Assembly (NCBI GenBank): GCA_026936325.1
Contig: JAPTHN010000003.1
Location: forward strand, 40,688,011 to 40,752,010
Source of the DNA: Platynereis dumerilii
Lineage: Eukaryota > Annelida > Polychaeta > Phyllodocida > Nereididae
DNA length: 64,000 nucleotides
Direction: 5' to 3'
A program made the position numbers and the translations under genes. The notes under the pieces were generated by a model. The model ran no database searches, had not been told where the DNA came from, and was given only the letters and a program-made list of their open reading frames with translations. Of this stretch, positions 56,349 to 64,000 are shown in pieces; within the stretch, counting starts at the first letter, position 1; each line of letters starts with the position of its first letter.

Positions 56349-57353
56349 GAGTCAAGGAGGGTAAATCCGTCCACTTTTGGCTATAACTGTATTTTCAGGA
56401 AAATGGTATCAGATGAAAAAATAAAAAATAGTACATTGGAATGGGCATATTCCGTACTACCACCAGCAGCCAAAAAAAGCAAAATATTCAAATAAGTTTT
56501 ACTGATACCATGGCAACAAAGATTGAAGGTTTGGGCACCTAAATCCGTCCAGGCTGCTGCTAAATCCGTCCAGAAAGGATGGTAAATCCGTCCATAGGGT
56601 ATTATGCAGCACATTCTTATCATATCTTAAGATTTTTTCAAGTTTTGCAATCTGTTAACTGTAACAAAGGATTTTCTGTCAATATTAGAACATTGGGGTG
56701 CTTATTACACTTATAATAGAAGAATCAAACAACAGTGGTCAAGACAACTATCAAGAATTTCAATTGACTGCCTCAATCACAATTAAAGAACCCTTTTAAC
56801 CTAACCAAGTGGTATGATTGCTCAATCTAATTTCTTTAATCAGTTTTATGCCATTTATAAACAATAAAAGTCATAAAATAACTTTTTAAAGCCATTTGAA
56901 GTGGGTGGACGGATTTACAATCACCCAGTCAAGCCAGTTGTAAAATAATGATGGTAAATCCGTCCAGTTTTATTTCCATTGTATCTCCTTTCCAGGTGTT
57001 AGAATTCAGTTATCTGAGAAACCCTACAAGAATAATAACATTATTTGTATCATGCATCAAATTTTAACTTCAATAGCTTTTTTTCTGATGGAAATGGGCC
57101 TACAACCCAAACTACCTGTTATTAACAAAATGGCTGGATGACGTCACAGGAATCCATTGTGTTTTGGCATTAGCTTTTAAATGGACCTGAAATAGCATTT
57201 AAAATGCTGTGAACACAAAAAAATGGCAAAATTAGCTTTAAAACAAGTTTCTCTTGCTTTTCCAACTCACACACCTGTGACAATTGTAATCATATGCCTA
57301 TATTAAGGGGTGGACGGATTTACCCTCCTGGACGGATTTACCATACTTGACTC
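56349..57353. mobile_element. 1005-bp TIR element with eight GGTAAATCCGTCCA words
   Basis: Ends GAGTCAAGGAGGGTAAATCC... and ...ACCATACTTGACTC, flanked by TA. The word occurs at 56360, 56539, 56560, 56581 and 56953 (direct) and 56906, 57311 and 57329 (inverted). The word is close to that of the 41041 and 46382 elements (shared AAATCCG core). No coding frame. Confidence 0.9.
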
Positions 57354-57946
57354 TACTTAGAAATGTACAAATTCCGTTGACTGCAACTTTCAATGTTCCA
57401 ATGTGAAGCCCCATCTTCAATGCAAAAGTATGTAAATTGTATGGAGAATAAGTTGTTCTTGGTCCCAGGTATATCCATGTATAATGATTAATTGTTCACT
57501 GGAACTTACTTTTTTGGCATAACGTTTCAGCCTCTCACCTTACCTAGAGGCCTTGTTCACATGTGAATGGAACACAGGATGGCTTGTTGTGTTTGGTGTT
57601 GTTAACACTCAGGAGTCCATTCACATGTGAACAAGGCCTCTAGGTGAGAGGCTGAAACGTTATGCCAAAAAAGTAAGTTCCAGTGAACAATTAATCATTA
57701 TACATGGATATACCTGGGACCAAGAACAACTTATTCTCCATAGTTCTTCGTCAACACGGACGCGAAGTCTTAAAAACACTCAGGAACTTGGAAAATACAG
57801 TGAGGAAATTAGCAAGATGGACAAATCACAGGACATTCAACATCAAATGTGCCAAGGCCAAAATCATACCTGTAAGCATAAAACTAGCCACAAATGTACC
57901 TGGAGTGAAAGCAGAGAAGGTGCTAGCCAATGCAGAGAGGAAACTA

Positions 57947-58357
57947 TAATAAAACCCCATGACAGTGTAGTTCACGGCTATGAACATCATGAGTGTCAGG
58001 TCTGCTCTGAATTAACACGAGTCCGAAGGACGAGTGTTATTCAGAAGGCAGACCTGACACGAATGATGTTCATAGCTGTGAACTACACTGTTATGGGGTT
58101 TTATTTATATCCCGCAATGATTTATCAGTGGTTTTTACTGAATTTCAGTCTGATAACTTCAAATTCTCCCAAGTTTGGAGCAGCAATTTGTTGTGACGTC
58201 ACCAGCAGCCCATTGTGACGTCATGACATAAACAATCACTGCCCATTGTTTACATAACAACGTCAGATAATTTATTTCATTGAGTTCACACGGATGAACT
58301 CAATGGTGTGAACTCAATGGTTTTTTCATGGTGTTCACTAGCAATTGCGGGATATTA
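57947..58357. mobile_element. 411-bp compound insertion in the Penelope coding region
   Basis: CTA stands on both sides (57944-57946 and 58358-58360). The right end reads ATTGCGGGATATTA, and a matching ATATCCCGCAATGA lies at about 58109. The left part is a near-perfect hairpin (57951-58106) with arms of about 75 bp closed by GTCCGAAGGAC. It looks like a TIR element that itself received a hairpin. A 3-bp duplication fits PIF/Harbinger-type elements. Confidence 0.65.
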
Positions 58358-60580
58358 CTAGATATACGGATCAGACAAAGCTACTACACGATCAACCAAC
58401 TCAGAAAAAAAGAAGCAGAACTCAAAACTTCACTTTTCTCCATCGTAAGTAACAACACCCAGAGGGAAATAGAGAAACTCATGGACAAAGCACATAGCAA
58501 AGTTTTGGAGGAGACGAAGATCAGACAGCAACATAAATTCAAGAATCTTATCGAGAAAAGAAGCAGACAAGAAACACAGAAGCCATCCGATGAAGCAGTC
58601 AACACTGACAGGTGGGTGATAAACAGCAGCAAAAGACAGTTGTCTCAGAATGAAGTCTCAGTTTTGAAGAGAGGACTTAACTATGCCATAACCCCCACCA
58701 AAATGCCCATCAATGACATCATCGCCCAGACAGAATCTGCAGCCAGAAAATTACCAGCAACTGCCGCAGACAGCCTCAGAAGCGACGTTGTTAAAGCTGT
58801 GAAAAATGCCAAACTGCCATCACCAAACATCACCATGGATGAAAGAAGAGCATTGTACGACCTCAAGAAAGACAACAGCATCATGATCTTACCAGCTGAT
58901 AAAGGCAGAGCCACAGTCATCCTGGACACTGCAGACTACAAGGAAAAGGTCAACAAACTCCTGGGAGATACTAACACCTACACCAAACTCGCAAGGAACC
59001 CCACCCAGAAATACAAAACCAGACTGATCAACATCCTGAGAGACTGGAAGAGGAAGAAATCAGTACCAGATCAACTGTACTGGCGGATCTACCCAGAATC
59101 AGACGAACCACCAAAGTTCTACGGGACACCCAAGATCCATAAAGAAGGCGCACCACTGAGACCCATCGTATCAGCCTGTGGAAGTATAACCTACAATGCT
59201 GCAAGATACCTGGCAGACATACTGGCCCCTCTTCAAGGCAACACCATCCACAGCGTGAAGAATACACAAGACCTAGCAGAGACACTACAAGATCTCCAAA
59301 TACCACCAGGACGTAAGTTAGTCTCTTTTGATGTCTCGGCCCTCTTTACTAGTGTCCCTGTTGATAAGGCATTAGAGATCATCCGCACAAGACTCATGCA
59401 AGATCAAACACTCAAATCAAGATGTGAGCTAAAGGTGGAACAGCTAACTGAGCTTCTGGAGTTCTGTTTGAACACCACCTATTTTGTATACGACAACACA
59501 TACTACCAGCAAACACATGGAGCTGCAATGGGCTCCCCTGTTTCGCCAATTGTCTGTAACATATACATGGACGATTTTGAAGATATCGCCCTCTCCACTG
59601 CACCTAATCCTCCCTCCTTATGGTTGAGATACGTTGATGATGTGGTAGCAGTCACCCATGAATATTTTGTTGATGAACTCTTTGCCCACATTAACAGCAT
59701 TGACCAGCATATCCAGTTCACCATCGAACCTGAAGAGGATGGAAAACTCCCCTTCCTGGACCTGTGCATCAACATCCTGGACGACGGCGACACTAAGTTA
59801 ACTGTGTACCGAAAACCAACACACACAGACCAGTACCTCCATTTTCAGTCGCACCACCCGCTCGAACATAAGAGGTCTGTTGTACGAACACTCATGTACA
59901 GAGCCAAGCAGTGCATCACAACAGAAGAAGACCAACATAAAGAGGTCCAACATGTGAAAACTGTTCTGGCTGCAAATGGCTACACCAAATGGGCAATGCA
60001 CCTGCCGAAACCGAAGGAGAAAGACCAGACGGAGCCCAGACAACCCGCACCCACAGGAAGACTACAAACAGTAGGCATCCCATATGTGAAAGGCCTCTCT
60101 GAGCACCTCGTCAGAATCTTCAGATCACATGGCATCAGCACTTACCATCAGCCCCAGAATAAAATCCGCTCCCTCCTTGTACATCCAAAAGACAAAACAC
60201 CTGAGGTAAACAAATGTGGCATAATCTACCATATAACTTGTGATCAAGATCAGAACCACACATACATCGGAGAAACGAAGAGGTCCCTCAACACCAGACT
60301 CAAAGAGCACCAGAAGTTCGACAACCCCACAGCCGTTGGCCAACACTGCATCAACACTGGACATACCATCTCCGTGCGCAACGCCAAGATACTGTGTAGA
60401 GAGCCAGACTGGATAAAGCGGAAGATCAAGGAATCCATATACATCAGGCAACAACACCCCGACATGAACCGTGACCAAGGCTACCAACTCCCCCCTGTGT
60501 ACAATCAACTCCTGAGTGTTAACAACACCAAACACAACAAGCCATCCTGTGTTCCATTCACATGTGAACAAGGCCTCTAG
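58328..60580 (+). CDS. Penelope reverse transcriptase with GIY-YIG endonuclease (750-codon frame)
   Basis: RT motif A is VSFDVSALFTS (Asp335), motif B GAAMGSPVSPIVCNIYMDDF, motif C RYVDDVV (Asp437-438) and motif D LPFLDLCI. The PLE signature VYRKPTHTDQYLHF follows. The C-terminal GIY-YIG endonuclease starts at GIIYHI (631) with YIGETKRSLNTRLKEHQ (646-662), and the catalytic Glu sits in IKESIYIR (702). Such proteins copy the element RNA into chromosomal DNA at a nick. The first ten or so residues (MVFTSNCGILL) come from the inserted element, not from Penelope, so the natural start lies upstream. All catalytic residues I can check are present. The frame uses more GC-rich codons than the surroundings. 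Confidence 0.93.
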   Translation: MVFTSNCGILLDIRIRQSYYTINQLRKKEAELKTSLFSIVSNNTQREIEKLMDKAHSKVLEETKIRQQHKFKNLIEKRSRQETQKPSDEAVNTDRWVINSSKRQLSQNEVSVLKRGLNYAITPTKMPINDIIAQTESAARKLPATAADSLRSDVVKAVKNAKLPSPNITMDERRALYDLKKDNSIMILPADKGRATVILDTADYKEKVNKLLGDTNTYTKLARNPTQKYKTRLINILRDWKRKKSVPDQLYWRIYPESDEPPKFYGTPKIHKEGAPLRPIVSACGSITYNAARYLADILAPLQGNTIHSVKNTQDLAETLQDLQIPPGRKLVSFDVSALFTSVPVDKALEIIRTRLMQDQTLKSRCELKVEQLTELLEFCLNTTYFVYDNTYYQQTHGAAMGSPVSPIVCNIYMDDFEDIALSTAPNPPSLWLRYVDDVVAVTHEYFVDELFAHINSIDQHIQFTIEPEEDGKLPFLDLCINILDDGDTKLTVYRKPTHTDQYLHFQSHHPLEHKRSVVRTLMYRAKQCITTEEDQHKEVQHVKTVLAANGYTKWAMHLPKPKEKDQTEPRQPAPTGRLQTVGIPYVKGLSEHLVRIFRSHGISTYHQPQNKIRSLLVHPKDKTPEVNKCGIIYHITCDQDQNHTYIGETKRSLNTRLKEHQKFDNPTAVGQHCINTGHTISVRNAKILCREPDWIKRKIKESIYIRQQHPDMNRDQGYQLPPVYNQLLSVNNTKHNKPSCVPFTCEQGL

Positions 60581-60704
60581 GTGAGAGGCTGAAACGTTAT
60601 GCCAAAAAAGTAAGTTCCAGTGAACAATTAATCATTATACATGTAAATTGTAATATACCTAAAAAAATAATTGTTGCTTCCATGAAATTGTCCCAATGTA
60701 AACA

Positions 60705-61686
60705 TCATTCAATTGCGTTTTCAAATTGGAACACTGAAATACTGTCAAAGTCAATATTATTGTAGAGTTCTGATAAAGGAGGCAATTCATAGATGTCAAC
60801 ACAGGAGCGTTGCCTCAGCAGACCAGAAATGTACACATCATCCGTATGGAACACCGGGAGGCCTTTTGCAGAATTCAATAGTCGCATTGCCACATTGTAG
60901 TTGAAGATGGTGACGAATGCCCCAAAGCAGTAAGGCGGGTAGTATGGCTCAGGGTATTCTTCTTCAGACGTCATCCAAGTGATCTTTGGCTTCTCCCCAT
61001 GAACCTTGATCTTATAGAACATTTCACCACAACCCATTTTAGACCCAAGATCCGCCCTCCTGCGAAGCATTTCGTAAGACAGCAGAGTGCGATGAATGTT
61101 TAAATCATCATCATCATCGATCTTAGCCAGATGCATCTTGGGATTGCCGCATTTATTGACCCACGAGAAGATCCCCAACCCCTTGTGCGCAAGTCCGAAG
61201 TACGAATCAGTTTCATTAACTTGCAAGATGTCTCCATTGACGCGGCTCTCCATTTTCAGTAGTCTCCCCATTCTCCCGCTTCTTGTACTGCTCCTGTTGG
61301 AAGTTGTTCCTATAACAAACACCATGGATACCCGTCCATGTCTGTGGGGCTGGTAATACTCCTCAAATATGCTCCTCAACTTCAACCGTCGATTTAGGTT
61401 TAATACCTGAGTGTAACAATAAATCAAGAGGTCACTTGTAACTCCCACATCACAATGAGGCTGGAGAAGATATTGCGGATTCCTGAATGGTGTTCCTTCC
61501 CACAACGGAGTCCTGCAGGGAGTATTGTACTCATGTGGGTTCTTGTCTTGAATGATATTTTTGTCACAAATAAAATCTACAAGGCAAACGCAAAGAACTA
61601 CGAATGATCCGCAAGCAACAAGCACTCTGGTGGATGTCACCCGTCTGGCATCATCTAGAATATTGCATCTCAGCTTAGGAGTTAAC
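60705..61686 (-). CDS. GT31 beta-1,3-galactosyltransferase-like enzyme, last exon
   Basis: The exon begins after TTTTTCAG (phase 1), and an in-frame stop lies just before it, so the start codon is on an upstream exon not found here. About 326 residues are encoded. A membrane anchor (VLVACGSFVVLCVCLVDFI) is followed by the GT31 pattern: LKLRSIFEEYY (RxxW-type), VFVIGTTSN, NGDILQVNETDSYFGLAHKG, WVNKC, KIDDDDDLN (DxD metal site), YPPYCFGAFVTIFNY and TDDVYISG (family EDVYVG). Sequons at NRS and NET. A type II Golgi enzyme expected to add galactose or a related sugar in beta-1,3 linkage to glycoproteins or glycolipids. Exact acceptor unknown. The stop codon is 53 bp from the Penelope insertion, which therefore lies in or next to the 3' UTR. 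The frame is intact. Confidence 0.9.
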
Positions 61687-61689
61687 CTG

Positions 61690-62039
61690 AAAAATTAAAA
61701 AACATGACTAGACAGTGGTGGGATATATATAGGCCCTACAATTTACTTCATGCACAAATATTAAAATTTGGTACACACGTTTAAAAAAAAGCTAAAAACC
61801 TAACCATGTAAAACCACAAGTGAAAGCAGAGTTGGTTGGTATACCAAAAATAAAAAAGTTTTAATTTCTTTTTGTTTAGGACAGAAATGGGAGAGTAATT
61901 GGGAGAGTAGACCTGCAACTTGCTACATATGGATAAGTGACTCCGTACAGGGACATAAAAACAAAGACGCTTTAAGATAGCTCCGAGGGACATGCCAGTG
62001 GGCTACAATTATGAAAAGAGAATACACGTAGTTATATCT
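61690..62039. other. intron of the galactosyltransferase gene; no exon recognised
   Basis: Upstream (in gene sense) of the GT31 exon. The 70-codon frame on the - strand at 61993-61781 has no domain. No first exon could be identified here or up to the window end. Confidence 0.4.
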
Positions 62040-62648
62040 ATAGTTAATCATTGCACAAAGGTCTATATTTTTCTCACCAGGGAGCTTTCGCCCATCTCTC
62101 ATGGGCTTCTTCAGCTCAACTGAATTGGCTCAGTGGGTCACATGACTGCCCACGGTCAACTCATGTGACAGGAGGCTGCAGAAAATGGGGGGGGGGGACC
62201 TTAGGGGCAACAGCGCGGACCTGAAAGGCAGCAGTCCCACTGCCCCAGTTGTCAATTCGATACCCAATTCGACTTGAATTTCGTCAGTCTGCAGCCTCGC
62301 TAGCTCGCCTGCTTTAATAGTTCAGAGCAGACTGTTGTCAGTCAGGGGTGATGCTGGTGAACCCATTGCTGCTCCTTGTTTGTATAGTACTCTGTTTGTA
62401 AATGAAACAAGTGTTGTTCAGGCACAGTTCCAGCAAATTAACCTTAACTACATCATCTGCCTGTAAACTTGTCTGTTGTCTCCATGAGATGTCTCTTCCC
62501 AGGCGTTCTTTGACCACTTGTAGTGCTTCTTCAATGGGAATACCATTGACCCACTGAGCCAATTCAGTAAGCTGAAGAAGCCCATGAGAGATGGGCGAAA
62601 GGCCGAAAGCTCCTCGGTGAGAAGAACATAGACCTTTGCGCAATGATT
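62040..62648 (-). pseudogene. internally deleted Penelope relic with inverted ends
   Basis: The - strand frame 62643-62338 contains PIEEALQVVKERLGRD and LLELCLNNTCFIYK, matching the RT stretch after motif A of Penelope (PVDKALEIIRTRL, LLEFCLNTTYFVY); a shifted frame gives AAMGSPASP. The rest of RT and the endonuclease are missing. Both ends (62050-62150 and 62550-62640) carry GCTGAAGAAGCCCATGAGAG and CGAAAG in opposite orientations, the Penelope inverted-pLTR layout. A different family from 57442-60640. Confidence 0.75.
62070..62110 (-). ncRNA. hammerhead-ribozyme-like core in the Penelope relic end
   Basis: Read on the - strand: CTGAAGA, then a hairpin (GCCCAT/ATGGGC), then GAAA. This is the CUGANGA - stem II - GAAA arrangement of hammerhead cores, which are known in Penelope pLTRs. 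A matching copy lies on the + strand at about 62572-62607. I could not draw a convincing cleavage strand with stems I and III, so catalytic ability is unproven. Confidence 0.4.
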
Positions 62649-63128
62649 AATACAGATATGAACTTCCAGAGTTCAGGATTAAGTTTTCACAGTAATAAAA
62701 TAGTTATACTTACATTGTATGAGACCATTTACATCATTCACAGTCTATTGAGCTTAGTGAAGTTTTGATCTCTCCACAAGTATACCTAGGCCAGCAAATC
62801 AACCGTGCCATTTGTGTAGAGCTGTGTTAGCAGGAGTATTAAGTTACCTATTACCAAAAGCCTGTCTCTCGATTGGTATTGATAATTGATTTTCCAATAA
62901 CAAAAAGCTCTGCATATATAAAGGAATATAATAAAAGTTCTTTCATTATAAAACTTGCCTCAACTTAATTCATCCACTTCAGAGTATCTATCCCAAAATA
63001 TTGCAGCTTTTAAAATCTATTGTCTGGGGACAAGAGGCTCTTGATTTCTAGAGCATATATATGACACAAAGTTCTGATAGCAGACCGAACGCTTCATCAA
63101 AATAAGGCTTTTATACACTACCGTAATA
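62649..63128. other. no gene recognised
   Basis: AT-rich sequence with no supported feature. Confidence 0.4.
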
Positions 63129-64000
63129 TGGGGTGAATCGGGACAGAATTGGCAGTTTTTCTGTGATAGCATAGACAAAAATCAACTCAGAAATTGAAAT
63201 ATGGTGTCAAATTGTGTCCGAGCACAAGGGCAAAGTTCCCACTGGAGCTTGGTAGGATATCTTATATTCCCAATGCCCAGGGCCCAAAAAACCACTGTCC
63301 CAATTCACCCCACACTTTGGGGTGAATTGGGACACTCCATTATTTCCACAATAAATGCTTTCTGGCTTCTTTGAGTGATTGCTTCTTATGGCTAAACATT
63401 AGAAAACATCGTCAATATGCAAAATATTTATTTTGAGGAAAATATAAAATCAATTCCATTGATAATATGCAGATTTTAAAAAAAGTTATAAATGACAGAA
63501 AACAATCAAATACTGTAATTTTCTGCTAATTTTGCTGATGATTAATAATTCTGGACTAAATCCATAACAAATGATGCTAAGTTCTATAAGATTTATCAAT
63601 AAGCCATGCTAGCACACTCAAATGAAAATTGGTAGAGTATATTTTGATTATTTCCGAAACTTGCCATTGACCTGGAGTCGAACCCATGACCAAACATGCA
63701 TAATCCTCATGTCTAGTATACTATTCTGCTCCCCTTAAACCATTTCAAATTTTTTTAAAGTGTCTTGTGAGTTTGATGGCTCTAGTGTTTATACTTTTTG
63801 ATGAATTAGCAAAGTTTTGACCAGTTTGTCAAAATTCTAATTATGCAGGGCCAAGTTTCAGGTGCTGCAGCTCCTCACTGCCTGCAGTTAGAGGTCTGAA
63901 ATCCCACCACAATATGCGCAAATATGTGTACCATAAATGTGCCAAAAATTAATACCCTAGGTAAAGTAGAAGTAGGTTATCTTTGAAGAAATAACAGACA
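63129..64000. mobile_element. TIR-type element with TGGGGTGAATTGGGACA words, right end outside window
   Basis: The word occurs after TA at 63129-63145 (one base different), inverted at 63296-63312 and direct at 63318-63334. The last two form a 17-bp palindrome with a 5-bp spacer. No matching end appears before 64000, so the right limit is unknown; the element may also have lost that end. Confidence 0.55.
63668..63745 (-). repeat. tRNA-like sequence (SINE head or tRNA relic)
   Basis: On the - strand, TGGTTTAAGGGGAG (63743-63730) resembles box A and GGTTCGACTCC (63683-63673) is a perfect box B at tRNA-like spacing. I could not fold a clean cloverleaf, so a SINE head is more likely than a working tRNA. 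Confidence 0.5.

Larger units (their letters stand above)
57442..60640 (+). mobile_element. Penelope-like element (PLE), nearly whole, with nested insertion
   Basis: A 12-bp perfect target duplication, ATGTAAATTGTA, stands at 57430-57441 and 60641-60652. The 5' end is an inverted repeat of about 150 bp per arm (57442-57741), as in Penelope elements with an inverted partial pLTR. The 3' end repeats the direct arm (TGAGAGGCTGAAACGTTATG). The N-terminal coding part (57704-57949) has RKLARWTNHRTFNIKC-like PLE features. A 411-bp insertion (57947-58357) separates it from the main frame at 58328-60580. The perfect target duplication means a young insertion. Confidence 0.93.

Noticed and set aside
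58015-58060. GAGTCC-GAA-GGACGAG apex as a hammerhead stem II
   Set aside because: It resembles the G-A / stem II / G-A part of a hammerhead but lacks the CUG and the AAA; it is the tip of a simple palindrome.
59028-60571. Long - strand frames opposite the Penelope gene
   Set aside because: Shadow frames of the real + strand reverse transcriptase.
61096-61356. 86-codon + strand frame
   Set aside because: Antisense shadow of the GT31 exon, serine-rich from the complement of the aspartate codons.
1-64000. CRISPR array, rRNA genes, bacterial operons
   Set aside because: No array with regular spacers, no rRNA-like sequence and no prokaryotic gene arrangement; this is intron-bearing animal DNA.

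Overview
The window is AT-rich DNA from an animal nuclear genome. It has GT-AG introns, a very low gene density and a dense, nested load of transposable elements. Three host genes are visible: (1) a neuropeptide Y/F-type precursor on the + strand (coding exons 15997-16235 and 18717-18771); (2) a uronyl 2-sulfotransferase-like Golgi sulfotransferase on the + strand, with six coding exons spread over 30 kb (23375-53347); (3) a family GT31 beta-1,3-galactosyltransferase-like enzyme on the - strand (61686-60705), whose first exon lies further upstream or outside the window. The RPRF-amide ending of the neuropeptide, the UST-like and GT31 genes and the element mix (Penelope, L1/Tx1-like LINE, mariner, tRNA-SINEs) fit a marine invertebrate. 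An ambulacrarian (hemichordate or echinoderm) is my first guess and a lophotrochozoan my second; the sequence does not settle it.

Layout. 0.5-2.2 kb: a terminal-inverted-repeat (TIR) element with another nested inside. 4-6 kb: a 1.03-kb tandem duplication joined by a hairpin. 6.3-8.4 kb: a TA-flanked element carrying a second element with a 4-bp target duplication. 8.7-9.7 kb: a mariner transposase fossil. 11.6-15.2 kb: two 5'-truncated LINEs, one split by a MITE. 16-19.4 kb: the neuropeptide gene with a minisatellite in its 3' region. 19.8-22.6 kb: more elements. 23.4-53.7 kb: the sulfotransferase gene, whose introns hold most of the repeats, including an 8.35-kb inverted-repeat structure with TTAA at both outer ends. 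54-56.2 kb: a LINE-derived repeat and a truncated duplicate of sulfotransferase exon 5. 56.3-57.4 kb: a TIR element. 57.4-60.6 kb: a nearly whole Penelope-like element (RT plus GIY-YIG) with a perfect 12-bp target duplication, sitting 53 bp past the galactosyltransferase stop codon. 62.0-62.6 kb: a deleted Penelope relic with hammerhead-like ends. 63.1 kb to the end: the left part of another element.

No pathway joins all three genes. The sulfotransferase and the galactosyltransferase are both type II Golgi glycan enzymes, but nothing in the DNA shows that they work together.

The most unusual pattern is a set of short non-coding TIR elements in which a 13-16 bp word found at the ends is repeated through the interior in both orientations. 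Each element has its own word, and several words share an AAATCCG-like core. Most are flanked by TA. They look like non-autonomous elements carrying iterated binding sites for related transposases.
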